NCBI GenBank assembly: GCA_902802815.1
Contig: CADCNQ010000010.1
Coordinates: 1 to 64,000, forward strand
Reading direction: 5' to 3'
Origin: an uncultured Bacteroidales bacterium
GTDB lineage: Bacteria > Bacteroidota > Bacteroidia > Bacteroidales > Bacteroidaceae
DNA: 64,000 nucleotides
The position numbers and the translations under genes were made by a program. Below, one piece after another: positions 46,515-55,500 of the stretch (its first letter is position 1; the number at the start of each line of letters is the position of its first letter). Under the pieces are notes generated by a model. That model ran no database searches. It was given only the letters and a program-made list of their open reading frames with translations, and was not told where the DNA came from.

Positions 46515-47243
46515 ATGAAATACGCATTGATTACAGGTGGAAGTCGCGGCATCGGCCGTGCGGTTTCCGTGAAGATGGCCTCTTTGGGCTATCATGTGTT
46601 GATTAACTATGCCGGCAACACCGAGGCTGCCGAGGAGACACTTCGTATGGTACGTGAAGTCGGCAGCGACGGCACACTGATGAAATTTGATGTATCCGAC
46701 GCGGAATCTTCACGCAAGGCAATCGAGGAGTGGCAGACGAGTCATGAGGATGAATATATCGAGGTGCTCTTCAATAATGCCGGTATCCGTCGCGACAATG
46801 TGATGGCACTGATGCCCCGCGAAGACTGGAACCGTGTGCTCACCATTACTCTCGACGGTTTCTACAATGTGACCCAGCCTCTTTTGGCTCCGATGCAGTT
46901 CCACAAGTTCGGACGTATCATTAACATGGCTTCCGTGAGCGGTTTGAAGGGGCTTCCCGGTCAGACCAACTACTCCGCCGCCAAGGGCGGTATCATTGCC
47001 GCCACAAAGGCTCTCGCTCAGGAGGTGGCCAAGAAGAATGTTACGGTCAACGCCATTGCTCCCGGCTTCATCAAGACCGATATGGTAGAGGGTCTCGATG
47101 AGGCAACGCTCAAGAAGACGATTCCTGCCGGCCGTTTCGGCCGTCCTGAAGAGGTGGCAGAGGTGGTGGCTTTCTTGGCTTCCGAGGGTGCTTCCTACGT
47201 CACAGGCAATGTCATCAGTATCAATGGTGGTCTGTACACTTAA
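46515..47243 (+). CDS. fabG: FabG-type 3-oxoacyl-ACP reductase
   Basis: Short-chain dehydrogenase of 242 residues. It has the NADPH motif TGGSRGIGRA, NNAGIRRD, the catalytic Ser-Tyr-Lys (MASVSG, then YSAAKGG) and the terminal VTGNVISINGG. It reduces the ketosynthase product before dehydration. The symbol describes family. This may be the cluster-dedicated copy (ApeQ-like) rather than the housekeeping fabG. Confidence 0.9.
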   Translation: MKYALITGGSRGIGRAVSVKMASLGYHVLINYAGNTEAAEETLRMVREVGSDGTLMKFDVSDAESSRKAIEEWQTSHEDEYIEVLFNNAGIRRDNVMALMPREDWNRVLTITLDGFYNVTQPLLAPMQFHKFGRIINMASVSGLKGLPGQTNYSAAKGGIIAATKALAQEVAKKNVTVNAIAPGFIKTDMVEGLDEATLKKTIPAGRFGRPEEVAEVVAFLASEGASYVTGNVISINGGLYT

Positions 47244-47257
47244 AAAATGACAAAACA

Positions 47258-47833
47258 ATGAAACAGATTCTTTTAGCTTTCTTATGCCTGTTCTCGTCTC
47301 TTGTGTGGGCGCAGCAGGGCGATTATCAGAAGGCCTGTGCCAGGTATAAGACGGTGCAGACGGTGACGGCCAAGTGCCAGCGCGTGCGCCACAAGAAAGT
47401 GGTGGCAAAGGATGAGGTTCTTCAGGGTTCTTTCAAGATGTCCCGTCCCGACAAGGTTAATATTACTATGGACGGCGGCAAGGAGGCTCTCGATATGAAT
47501 GGCACGCAGTTCACGATGACGATGAAGGGCAAGCCCCACAAGACGTCTTCCAAGACCAACGTGCAGTTCAAAACATTCCAGGCTGTATGGGAGAGTATTC
47601 TCGCCGGTGGCACAGACCTTTCCAAGACCGGCGATCTGGAGATGAAGAAAGATGGCGGTGATATCCTCCTCATCATCACTCCGAAGGCTGAAGGCAAAGC
47701 TGCCAAGCGTATGATGTTTACATCTTTCATCCTGTCGATTGATGGTAAGAACGGTGAAATAAAGTCTCTCCGCATGAATGAGAGGGGAGACAACTACACA
47801 CTCTACACATTCTCTGACTACCAGTGGAAATAA
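47258..47833 (+). CDS. LolA-like periplasmic carrier
   Basis: A 191-residue exported protein with signal peptide MKQILLAFLCLFSSLVWA and an open beta-barrel of LolA type (QGSFKMSRPDKVNITM, TILIITPK-like ILLIITPKAEGKAAKRMMF, ending YTFSDYQWK). In polyene clusters such proteins shuttle the lipid or assist the MMPL exporter. It is probably not the housekeeping LolA. The thioesterase start lies inside its last codons. Confidence 0.8.
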   Translation: MKQILLAFLCLFSSLVWAQQGDYQKACARYKTVQTVTAKCQRVRHKKVVAKDEVLQGSFKMSRPDKVNITMDGGKEALDMNGTQFTMTMKGKPHKTSSKTNVQFKTFQAVWESILAGGTDLSKTGDLEMKKDGGDILLIITPKAEGKAAKRMMFTSFILSIDGKNGEIKSLRMNERGDNYTLYTFSDYQWK

Positions 47834-48240
47834 AGGATATCTGCCGTGTTCCGGTGAAGTTCTCCGAATTGGACCCCATGCATCGTGTGTGGCATGGCAA
47901 CTATGTCAAATATCTCGAGGACGGACGTGAGAGTTTCGGACGTCACTATCCAGGATGCGACTATACTGTGATGATGCAGACTGGCATCACGGCTCCTATC
48001 TTTGATGTGCACTATCGCTGCCTCGCTCCTTTGGAGATGAACGACGTGGCGGTGATTCACACCACCTATGTCCACAAGCGTGGTGCTCGTCTGGATTACC
48101 GTTACAAGATATTCCGTGAAAGGGACGGCGCACTGTGTCTTGAGGGCACAACGACGCAGCTTTTCATCGATAAAGACGGGGTTCAAATGCTGGAGGAACC
48201 GTTCTTTTTTGTTGACTGGAAGAAAAAAATGGGCTTTTAG
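47824..48240 (+). CDS. YbgC/4HBT-like acyl thioesterase
   Basis: A 138-residue hotdog thioesterase from GTG 47824. The active-site block VKFSELDPMHRVWHGNYVKY keeps the Asp of the YbgC family (DxxxxxxHxxY). It probably releases or edits acyl chains. It is the last gene of the lipid cluster, overlapping the LolA-like gene by 10 bp. Confidence 0.85.
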   Translation: MEIKDICRVPVKFSELDPMHRVWHGNYVKYLEDGRESFGRHYPGCDYTVMMQTGITAPIFDVHYRCLAPLEMNDVAVIHTTYVHKRGARLDYRYKIFRERDGALCLEGTTTQLFIDKDGVQMLEEPFFFVDWKKKMGF

Positions 48241-48260
48241 TATTTTTTTTTACATAAAAG

Positions 48261-48292
48261 TTTGGCGAAGTCAGAAAAACACTGTACCTTTG
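48261..48292 (+). promoter_or_regulatory. Canonical promoter of rpmB-rpmG-DUF4295
   Basis: TTTG (48261-48264), a 20-bp spacer, then TACCTTTG (48285-48292): an exact Bacteroidetes -33/-7 pair, 50 bp before the rpmB ATG. Confidence 0.82.
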
Positions 48293-48342
48293 TGCCCTGT
48301 TTGGAAGTAACACATAGAAAATAACGCAATAAAGATACGAGT

Positions 48343-48603
48343 ATGTCTAAGATTTGTCAGATTACAGGCAAGACAGCGATGATTGGTAACAATGTGTCGC
48401 ACTCAAAGCGTCGCACCAAGCGCACTTTTGATGTGAACCTCTTCACCAAGAAGTTCTACTACGTGGAGGAGGATTGCTGGATCAGCCTGAACATTTGTGC
48501 CAACGGCCTGCGCTACATCAACAAGGTCGGACTGGATGCTGCCCTCAAGAACGCTGTTGCTAAGGGCTATTGTGATTGGAAAAACATTCGTGTAATCGGC
48601 TAA
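48343..48603 (+). CDS. rpmB: Ribosomal protein L28
   Basis: An 86-residue L28 starting [36 protein letters not shown] and [13 protein letters not shown] are family signatures. It is first in the operon with rpmG and DUF4295. Confidence 0.97.
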   Translation: MSKICQITGKTAMIGNNVSHSKRRTKRTFDVNLFTKKFYYVEEDCWISLNICANGLRYINKVGLDAALKNAVAKGYCDWKNIRVIG

Positions 48604-48660
48604 AAGTAGAAGCGTGTCAGTTTTGCCGATGAGGCTGAGCTGGCATAGAAACAGAAGACT

Positions 48661-48849
48661 ATGGCAAAGAAAGCTAAAGGCAACAGAGTACAGGTGATTC
48701 TGGAGTGCACAGAGATGAAAGAGAGCGGTCTGCCCGGAACTTCCCGTTATATCACGACGAAGAACCGTAAGAACACTCCTGACCGTATGGAGTTGAAGAA
48801 GTACAACCCCATCCTCAAGAGAATGACTATTCATAAGGAAATCAAGTAA
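48661..48849 (+). CDS. rpmG: Ribosomal protein L33
   Basis: A 62-residue L33 ([20 protein letters not shown]...[19 protein letters not shown]). A single Cys remains at ILECTE. The C-terminal zinc CxxC pair is missing, so this is the zinc-independent form. Confidence 0.96.
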   Translation: MAKKAKGNRVQVILECTEMKESGLPGTSRYITTKNRKNTPDRMELKKYNPILKRMTIHKEIK

Positions 48850-48875
48850 TCCACCTTTAATAACATTACACTACT

Positions 48876-49031
48876 ATGGCAAAGAAAACAGTGGCCACGC
48901 TTCAGACTGGCAAGACCGACGGACGTTCTTATACCAAGGTTATTAAGATGGTAAAGAACGCAGCTGGCACCTATAGTTTCGATGAGCAGATGGTGCCCAA
49001 TGAGGCTGTAAAGGATTTCTTCAAAAACTAA
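48876..49031 (+). CDS. DUF4295 small protein
   Basis: A 51-residue basic protein, MAKKTVATLQTGKTDGRSYT...VPNEAVKDFFKN, encoded directly after rpmG. This family is conserved at this place in Bacteroidetes and is probably a ribosome-associated small protein. Its stop is 3 bp from the first arm of a possible attenuator ahead of ftsY. Confidence 0.92.
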   Translation: MAKKTVATLQTGKTDGRSYTKVIKMVKNAAGTYSFDEQMVPNEAVKDFFKN

Positions 49032-49034
49032 AGA

Positions 49035-49095
49035 AGAACCAAACAGAAAAGATATAAGGGAGTGAAAACCGTTTGGTTCTCATTCCCTTTTTTGC
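49035..49095 (+). promoter_or_regulatory. Overlapping hairpins between DUF4295 and ftsY (attenuator or terminator)
   Basis: Two mutually exclusive stems. A: AGAACCAAAC (49035-49044) pairs with GTTTGGTTCT (49071-49080). B: AAGGGAGTGA (49056-49065) pairs with TCATTCCCTT (49080-49089) with one G-U, followed by a T run to 49093. B is an intrinsic terminator whose loop contains arm A'. A ribosome stopping at the DUF4295 stop would cover the first arm and favour B. Whether it regulates ftsY is inference. Confidence 0.6.
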
Positions 49096-49099
49096 TTTT

Positions 49100-50050
49100 A
49101 TGGGATTTTTCGGATTTTTCAAAAAGGAACACAAGGAGACCCTCGATCAGGGCTTGGAGAAGACCAAGGAGTCTTTTCTCGGCAAACTGACGCGCAGCAT
49201 TGCGGGGCGTGACACTGTGGATGAGGACGTTCTCGACAATCTCGAGGAGGTGCTTGTCACGAGCGATGTCGGTGTGGACACTACGCTCAATATCATACGT
49301 CGCATCGAGGCCCGTGTGAAGCGTGACAAATACGTAACCACGGGCGAACTGCAGAACATCCTGCGTGATGAGATTGCGTCTCTTTTGGAGGATAACAATA
49401 CGTCCGACACCGAAGGCTTTGTCATCCCCGACGGTGTTAAGCCCTACGTCATCATGGTGGTTGGCGTCAACGGAGTGGGCAAGACCACGACAATTGGCAA
49501 ACTGGCCTATCAGTTCAAGGAGGCCGGTCTCAAGGTGGTGCTCGGTGCGGCCGACACCTTCCGTGCTGCCGCTGTGGAGCAGATAGCCATCTGGGGCGAG
49601 AGGGTAGGAGTGCCTGTTGTGCGCCAGCAGATGGGCAGCGACCCGGCTTCCGTGGCCTACGACACGCTGCAGAGCGCCGTGGCACAAGGTGCCGATGTGG
49701 TGCTTATCGATACCGCCGGTCGTCTCCACAACAAGAAGGGACTCATGGACGAACTCTCCAAAATAAAGCGTGTGATGCAGAAACTCGTACCCGATGCGCC
49801 TCACGATATAATGCTGGTGCTCGACGGCAGCACGGGACAGAATGCATTCGAGCAGGCGAAGCAGTTCACCGCAGCCACAGATGTCACTTCGATGGCCATC
49901 ACCAAGCTCGACGGCACAGCCAAGGGCGGTGTGGTGATTGGCATCAGCGACCAGTTCAAGATACCCGTACGCTATATAGGTCTGGGCGAAGGCATGACAG
50001 ACCTCCAACCATTCAATCGCAGAGCATTTGTTGATTCGCTGTTCAGTTGA
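49100..50050 (+). CDS. ftsY: FtsY, signal recognition particle receptor
   Basis: SRP receptor GTPase at the inner membrane, 316 residues from ATG 49100 (MGFFGFFKKEHKETLDQGLEK). The short N-terminal FF/K motif takes the place of the acidic A domain. The NG domain has GVNGVGKTTTIGKLA, GAADTFRAAAVEQ, DTAGR and TKLDGTAKGG. It starts 10 bp after the T run of the attenuator-like structure. Its 3' end overlaps rimO by 23 bp. Confidence 0.95.
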   Translation: MGFFGFFKKEHKETLDQGLEKTKESFLGKLTRSIAGRDTVDEDVLDNLEEVLVTSDVGVDTTLNIIRRIEARVKRDKYVTTGELQNILRDEIASLLEDNNTSDTEGFVIPDGVKPYVIMVVGVNGVGKTTTIGKLAYQFKEAGLKVVLGAADTFRAAAVEQIAIWGERVGVPVVRQQMGSDPASVAYDTLQSAVAQGADVVLIDTAGRLHNKKGLMDELSKIKRVMQKLVPDAPHDIMLVLDGSTGQNAFEQAKQFTAATDVTSMAITKLDGTAKGGVVIGISDQFKIPVRYIGLGEGMTDLQPFNRRAFVDSLFS

Positions 50051-51332
50051 TATCATCACCCTGGGATGCAGCAAGAATCTTGTGGATTCCGAGCGTCTTA
50101 TCCGTCAACTCGAGGTTGAGGGGTTTAAGGTGCAGCACGACCCGGAGGTGCCTCTCGGCGATATTGCCGTAATCAATACATGCGGCTTTATCGGCGATGC
50201 CAAGGAGGAGAGTATCAATGTCATTCTCGAGCAGATAGAGCGCAAGAAGGAGGGTAAGCTCCGTCGTCTCTATGTGATGGGATGCCTCTCGCAGCGCTAT
50301 CTTGAGGAACTGAAAGGTGAGCTCCCCGAAGTGGACCGCTTCTACGGCAAGTTCGACTGGGACGGCATCATTTGCGACCTTGGCGCCGACATGCACAACG
50401 ATATGATGTGCGAGCGTCGTGTTACCACGCCTTCCCACTACGCCTATCTCAAGATTTCCGAGGGCTGCAACCGCCATTGTGCCTACTGTGCCATCCCCAT
50501 CATCACGGGGCGTCACATCTCCCGTCCCATGGAGGAAATCGTGGAGGAGGTGCGCGGTCTCGTGCGCCAGGGCGTGAAGGAACTGCAGGTGATAGCCCAG
50601 GAACTTACCTACTATGGTCTCGACCTCTACGGCGAGCGCCGCATAGCACAGCTCGTGGAGGCTGTTGCGGCCGTCGAGGGTGTGGAGTGGATACGTCTCC
50701 ACTACGCATATCCCACCGACTTTCCCATGGAACTTCTCGATGTCATGCGTACCAATCCCAAGGTGTGCCGCTATCTCGACATCGCCTTGCAGCATATATC
50801 AGACCCCGTTCTGGACAAGATGCACCGCCACATCACTGCGGAGCAGACGCGCCGTCTCATCAGGGACATACGTGCCGCAGTGCCCGGCATACATCTGCGC
50901 ACCACAATGATGGTGGGCCATCCGGGCGAGACGGAGGAGGCTTTCGGGGAACTGCTTGACTTCGTGCGCGAGACGCGTTTCGAGCGTCTGGGTGCCTTTG
51001 CCTATAGTGAAGAGGAGGGCACGTGGAGCGCCGGTCACTATGCTGACGACATACCCGAGGAGACCAAGCAGGCGCGCCTGTCCAAACTCATGCGTGTGCA
51101 GCAGCGTATATCTTCCGAGGTGCAGGGCGAAAAGGTGGGGCAGCGCATGCGTGTCATTATCGACCGCCGCGAGGGCGACTATTGGGTGGGACGCACCGAG
51201 TTCGACTCTCCGGAGGTGGATCCGGAGGTGCTTATCGCCGTCAAGGACTCTCCCGATGTGGAGGTGGGACGGTTCTATGACGTGACAGTCACCTCAGCAG
51301 ATGATTTTGATTTATATTCAACCATACTATGA
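50028..51332 (+). CDS. rimO: RimO, ribosomal protein S12 methylthiotransferase
   Basis: Radical-SAM methylthiolase acting on S12 Asp88, 434 residues. It has an N-terminal UPF0004 domain with cluster Cys in DIITLGCSKNLVDSE, VINTCGFIG and VMGCLSQRY, radical SAM CNRHCAYC, and a C-terminal TRAM domain. No ATG lies in frame near the start. The only candidates are TTG 50028 and TTG 50031 inside ftsY, so initiation is from TTG, probably by coupling to ftsY. Confidence 0.93.
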   Translation: MLIRCSVDIITLGCSKNLVDSERLIRQLEVEGFKVQHDPEVPLGDIAVINTCGFIGDAKEESINVILEQIERKKEGKLRRLYVMGCLSQRYLEELKGELPEVDRFYGKFDWDGIICDLGADMHNDMMCERRVTTPSHYAYLKISEGCNRHCAYCAIPIITGRHISRPMEEIVEEVRGLVRQGVKELQVIAQELTYYGLDLYGERRIAQLVEAVAAVEGVEWIRLHYAYPTDFPMELLDVMRTNPKVCRYLDIALQHISDPVLDKMHRHITAEQTRRLIRDIRAAVPGIHLRTTMMVGHPGETEEAFGELLDFVRETRFERLGAFAYSEEEGTWSAGHYADDIPEETKQARLSKLMRVQQRISSEVQGEKVGQRMRVIIDRREGDYWVGRTEFDSPEVDPEVLIAVKDSPDVEVGRFYDVTVTSADDFDLYSTIL

Positions 51333-51598
51333 ACAACAAGGAATTCCTATCATCCGTTATGCGTAAGGGACAGTTCCCTTCACGTGTAGTGAACCAACAG
51401 GTGGCAGCTCTCGTGAGCGAACTCACGGCAGCCCTGGAAGACGAACAGACGGTGAGTATCTCCTCGTTTGGCAATTTCGAGGTGAAGAAGCGTCTGGAGC
51501 GTGTCATTGTCAATCCCACCACCGGCCAGCGTATGCTAGTGCCGCCAAAACTTGTGGTGGCCTTCAAACCCAGTCAGATACTGAAGTCGAAGATTTAA
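51329..51598 (+). CDS. HU-family DNA-binding protein
   Basis: An 89-residue histone-like protein with the HU fold: SISSFGNFEVKKRLERVIVN, then NPTTGQRMLVPPK forming the DNA-binding arm with its conserved Pro. It overlaps the rimO stop (ATGA) and is followed by a second, larger HU-like gene, suggesting a duplication. Confidence 0.92.
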   Translation: MNNKEFLSSVMRKGQFPSRVVNQQVAALVSELTAALEDEQTVSISSFGNFEVKKRLERVIVNPTTGQRMLVPPKLVVAFKPSQILKSKI

Positions 51599-51617
51599 TC
51601 CTTAACGAGTTTATATC

Positions 51618-52559
51618 ATGGAACAGAAAATTTCGCAGTTAGAACTCGCTGCCAAGATGGCAAAACGAACCGGTATCACGAAGCAGGATACCGAAAACTT
51701 TGTGCGTATCTTCTTCGAGACCATACGTGAAGGTCTCATGCAGGACAAACTCGTCAAGGTGAAGGGTCTCGGCACATTCAAACTCATCGAGGTGAGCGAC
51801 CGCGAGAGTGTCGATGTCAACACCGGTGAACGCATCCGTATTGAGGGTCACACCAAGGTGACGTTCACTCCCGACGCTTCCCTGCGCGACCAGGTGAACA
51901 GGCCGTTCTCCGAGTTTGAGACTACGGTGCTTGCCGACACCACCTCTCAGGAGGAAATGGAGCGTATTGAAACTCCCGTGCAGAAGCCGGAGCCGAAATC
52001 CGAACCAAAGCCGGAACCCAAAACGGAACCGAAACCCGAACCCAAGCCGGAGCCAAAACCCGACCCCAAGCCCGTGCAGAAGCCTGCCCAGCCCGAGAAG
52101 GAAAAAAAGGCTGCCGAGCAGAAGGCTCCTGTTGTCGCTGCTCCCGTGCAGCAGAGCGAGGGCTCTTCGTGGTTGAAGTGGCTGCTTGTTATCGTGCTCC
52201 TGTGCGTTGTCGGCGGCGTGTGCTACTATTTCGGCACGCAGCGTGGCGCTATGGAGGTGACCGAACCTGCTGTGGATGACGAACCCGTAGTGGAAGAGGA
52301 AGTGATTGTGGCAGAACCCACTCCCGAGGAGCTTGCCAAGAACTATCCTCAGGTGGAGGGTGGCGACTATTGGATTGTGGGTGAGGTCTGCGTGCATGAG
52401 ATGCAGGTGGGCGAAGGCCTTCTTAAGATAGCTCGTAAAGAGTTGGGCAACAGCGATTTGATGGAATATATCGTGGTGTTCAATAATATTGAGAATCCCG
52501 ACATTATTCCTCCTGGCGCTCAGATTCGCATCCCCAGAATGGTGCGCAAGAATAAATGA
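51618..52559 (+). CDS. HU-like domain fused to a membrane helix and LysM-like domain
   Basis: A 313-residue chimera. Residues 1-100 are an HU-type domain (KVKGLGTFKLIEVSDRESVD, NTGERIRIEGHTKVTFTP). Residues 114-155 are an EPKP-type Pro/Lys/Glu repeat. One transmembrane helix follows at about 186-206 (WLKWLLVIVLLCVVGGVCYYFG), then an acidic linker and a C-terminal LysM-like module (HEMQVGEGLLKIARKELGNS...IPPGAQIRIP). The topology would put the HU domain in the cytoplasm and the LysM-like part in the periplasm, linking nucleoid and cell wall. The function is not known. Confidence 0.85.
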   Translation: MEQKISQLELAAKMAKRTGITKQDTENFVRIFFETIREGLMQDKLVKVKGLGTFKLIEVSDRESVDVNTGERIRIEGHTKVTFTPDASLRDQVNRPFSEFETTVLADTTSQEEMERIETPVQKPEPKSEPKPEPKTEPKPEPKPEPKPDPKPVQKPAQPEKEKKAAEQKAPVVAAPVQQSEGSSWLKWLLVIVLLCVVGGVCYYFGTQRGAMEVTEPAVDDEPVVEEEVIVAEPTPEELAKNYPQVEGGDYWIVGEVCVHEMQVGEGLLKIARKELGNSDLMEYIVVFNNIENPDIIPPGAQIRIPRMVRKNK

Positions 52560-55500
52560 CGAGAAGGCTCCTACTGGGTGTCACTCTGCTCATGACGGTG
52601 TTCATGACGGCCACTGCCGCCTTGACTCCGGGCACTGAGTATTACATTTGGCTCAATATCTACGAGAAGCTGCTGGGCTCAGACGAGGCCGGCAGCGGTC
52701 CCGCTCTGTCGGCCTACGGCACCCGCTCCGACGGCTATATCTTCGTTGCCGAGGAGTCGGGCCAGTCGGGCTACGTACTGCTGCGCCAAAAGAGCAGCGG
52801 CAAGTATCTGGCCGCCAGTTCGGCCAACGCGTGGAGTATGACGCTGGAGTCGAAGTCCACATCCGACCGCTTCTGCTGGCTGACCGACGAGGGCACCTAC
52901 GTGCATATTGTCAGTAAGAAGAATGGCAAGTGTGTGGGCATAGACGGAGCCCAGAAGGGTAGGGACTATGTCAGTGTCTACTACGACAAACGCAAGGGCA
53001 GTCACACACAGTTCTCCGTCATTCCAGCCGCGGGCAGCAGCTGGGAGAAGGCGCGCGAGGCCTGGCAGTCGCAGGAGTACACCAATGCACAGGGTGTCAG
53101 GGAAGTGGACTTCTGCCGTCTCAGCGGCAGGAATCTCGACTACAGCGATGCCATCGACATCCACATCACGTCCAACGACAATCCGATGACGGGCAGTACT
53201 GTCAATCTAGGCAGCGAGCGCACATGGCTCGTTTTCGACAATATTGTGCCGAGCGAGGTCATAAGCAAGTATCTCAAATATGTGAAGATTCTCGGCGAGA
53301 ATGCCCGCAACGGTGTCAACTGCCGCGTGGCCATCTACCTCAACGGTGCCGCCGTCATTCCCCTGCCCACTGTGCCGATGATATGCGAGGGCATCTCCGG
53401 TGAGTTCTCCCTGAATGCTGGCAATCATACCGACCTTGCCGGGCAGAGCAACACGATGGTTTCCTTCACTCTGCGTCGCGGCTATATGGCCACACTGGCT
53501 TCCGGCACAGGAGGCAGCGGACACAGCCGCGTATATGTGGCCGACCATGCCGACCAGGTGGTCACTCTGCCTGCTTCTCTCAGCCGCCGTGTCTCGTCCG
53601 TCAACATCAAGCCCTGGCAGTATGTCTCCAAGAAAGGCTGGGCCGATACGGGCGGTGCCACGAAAGGACCTCAGCTGCGTGCCACGTGGTATTGGTCGTG
53701 GGGTGCCGGCTACAGTTCCACCTCCAACATGGAGTATGTGCCCTGCCGCCAGCATCGCTACTGGCCCAGTGCCTCCGATGTGAACAAACGCACGGCGACG
53801 GCATCCATGTCGCTCAACGAGCCGGACCATCCCGAGCAGCACACCAGCGACAAATGCTCCTGCGGCGGCACCATCGATGCTTGGACGGCATATCAGTTGA
53901 ACGGTGATTTTCAGGCAGGAGGAGGACGTATCGGGTCACCGCAACCGACTGACTTCAACTATCTTAAAAACTACTGCAGCTATGTGGACAACAACGACAA
54001 CCACTCGCGCTGCGACTTCGTTGTGACGCATGCCTATTGGGATATCGGCAGCCGCGATGCCGACACATATGCCAAGTATATGACGGACCAGTGCTGGACC
54101 ATCTGGAACACCACCGGCCGCCCCGTATGGCTCTCCGAGATGGAGATCGGCGCCTCGTGGCACAGTTCCACGGCATCCGTCATCAACAGCTACGACAAGT
54201 CGCGTGCCTATCTGCAGGCCCTGCTGGTGCGTCTGGAGGAGAGCAACTATATTGAACGCTATGCTATCTATTCCTTCGACTACTGGCGCAACAACATGTT
54301 CTACGACGACGGCGGCATCACGCCTGCCGGAGAGGTCTATCGCGACCATCGCTCCACTTTCGCCTATCGTGCCGAAAACACCAAGGCCCCCGCGTGGTGG
54401 GCTCCCGGAGTGAAGACACCTACGCTGGACTATCGCCTCAACAACGACGGCACACTGACATTCCTCATCGGCAACACCAACGGTGACGCCACCGAACAGA
54501 TGACTTTGGAGCGCAGGGCCGAGGGTGGGGAATGGACTGCGCTGGCCGTGTTCGACAGCCGTCCCGCCTTCGAGAGCAGCAGCATGGAATACACCGTGCC
54601 CCTTTCCGCAATACAGCGCTACACGGACACTTTCCGTCTGACCGCCACCACGCTCTACGGCGGTTCGTCCACCAGCAGCGAACTGACCACCGGATACATC
54701 ACTAATCCCCACATACAGACCTCCACCAAGGATGCTGTTCCGGGATGGGTGTGCGAGCGCAGTGCCGCCAACGGCTATACGAAGGCCACCGGCGACACTT
54801 ATCTTGAGGTGTGGTCGCCCACAGCGGAGGTGATGGCTTTCGATTATCATCAGGATATCGGCAATCTTTCGGCCGGTGTGTACGAACTGAGGGCCGTGTG
54901 CTTCAATTCCACCAACAATGTCAGCGGGGCTTCGGTCAACGGCAATGTGGGCCTCTATGCCCTGGCCGACGATGTGGAGTATTTTGCGCCCGTCACCGTA
55001 GATTCGGAGATTGACTACGGGCGCGAGACTGTCATCGGCCGCATCTTGGTGCGTGGCGGTGCGATGCGCATCGGCATTAGAAATCAGGGTGTGATGAGTG
55101 CCCGTTGGGCGGGTGCCGACAATTTCAGGCTCATCTGCCTCGGCACAGAGGACGAGGTGCTTGGCGGCGAGGGCGACCGTTTCCTTGCCGATGCGGCAAA
55201 GCGTCGCGACGAGCAGCTGGCGGCCGTCTGTCCCGATGCGGAGCAGGGCGGCAGGGATGCCTCCTCACTGATAAAGAACACCGACTGCCTGCGTGCCGAC
55301 CTCTACGGCTGGACGACGCACAATCAGGAGACCCGCAGCGGTCAGTCCTGGGACGGCGACAGTGGTAATTCGTATTTCGATGTCTATGGTCAGGGCTCCC
55401 TGGAGTCGTCGATGACGCAGACTGTATGGTATCTTCCTGCCGGCGACTTCACGCTGAGTGCCCTGATGCGCTGTGCCACGGGTCAGAGCGTCACGCTGCA

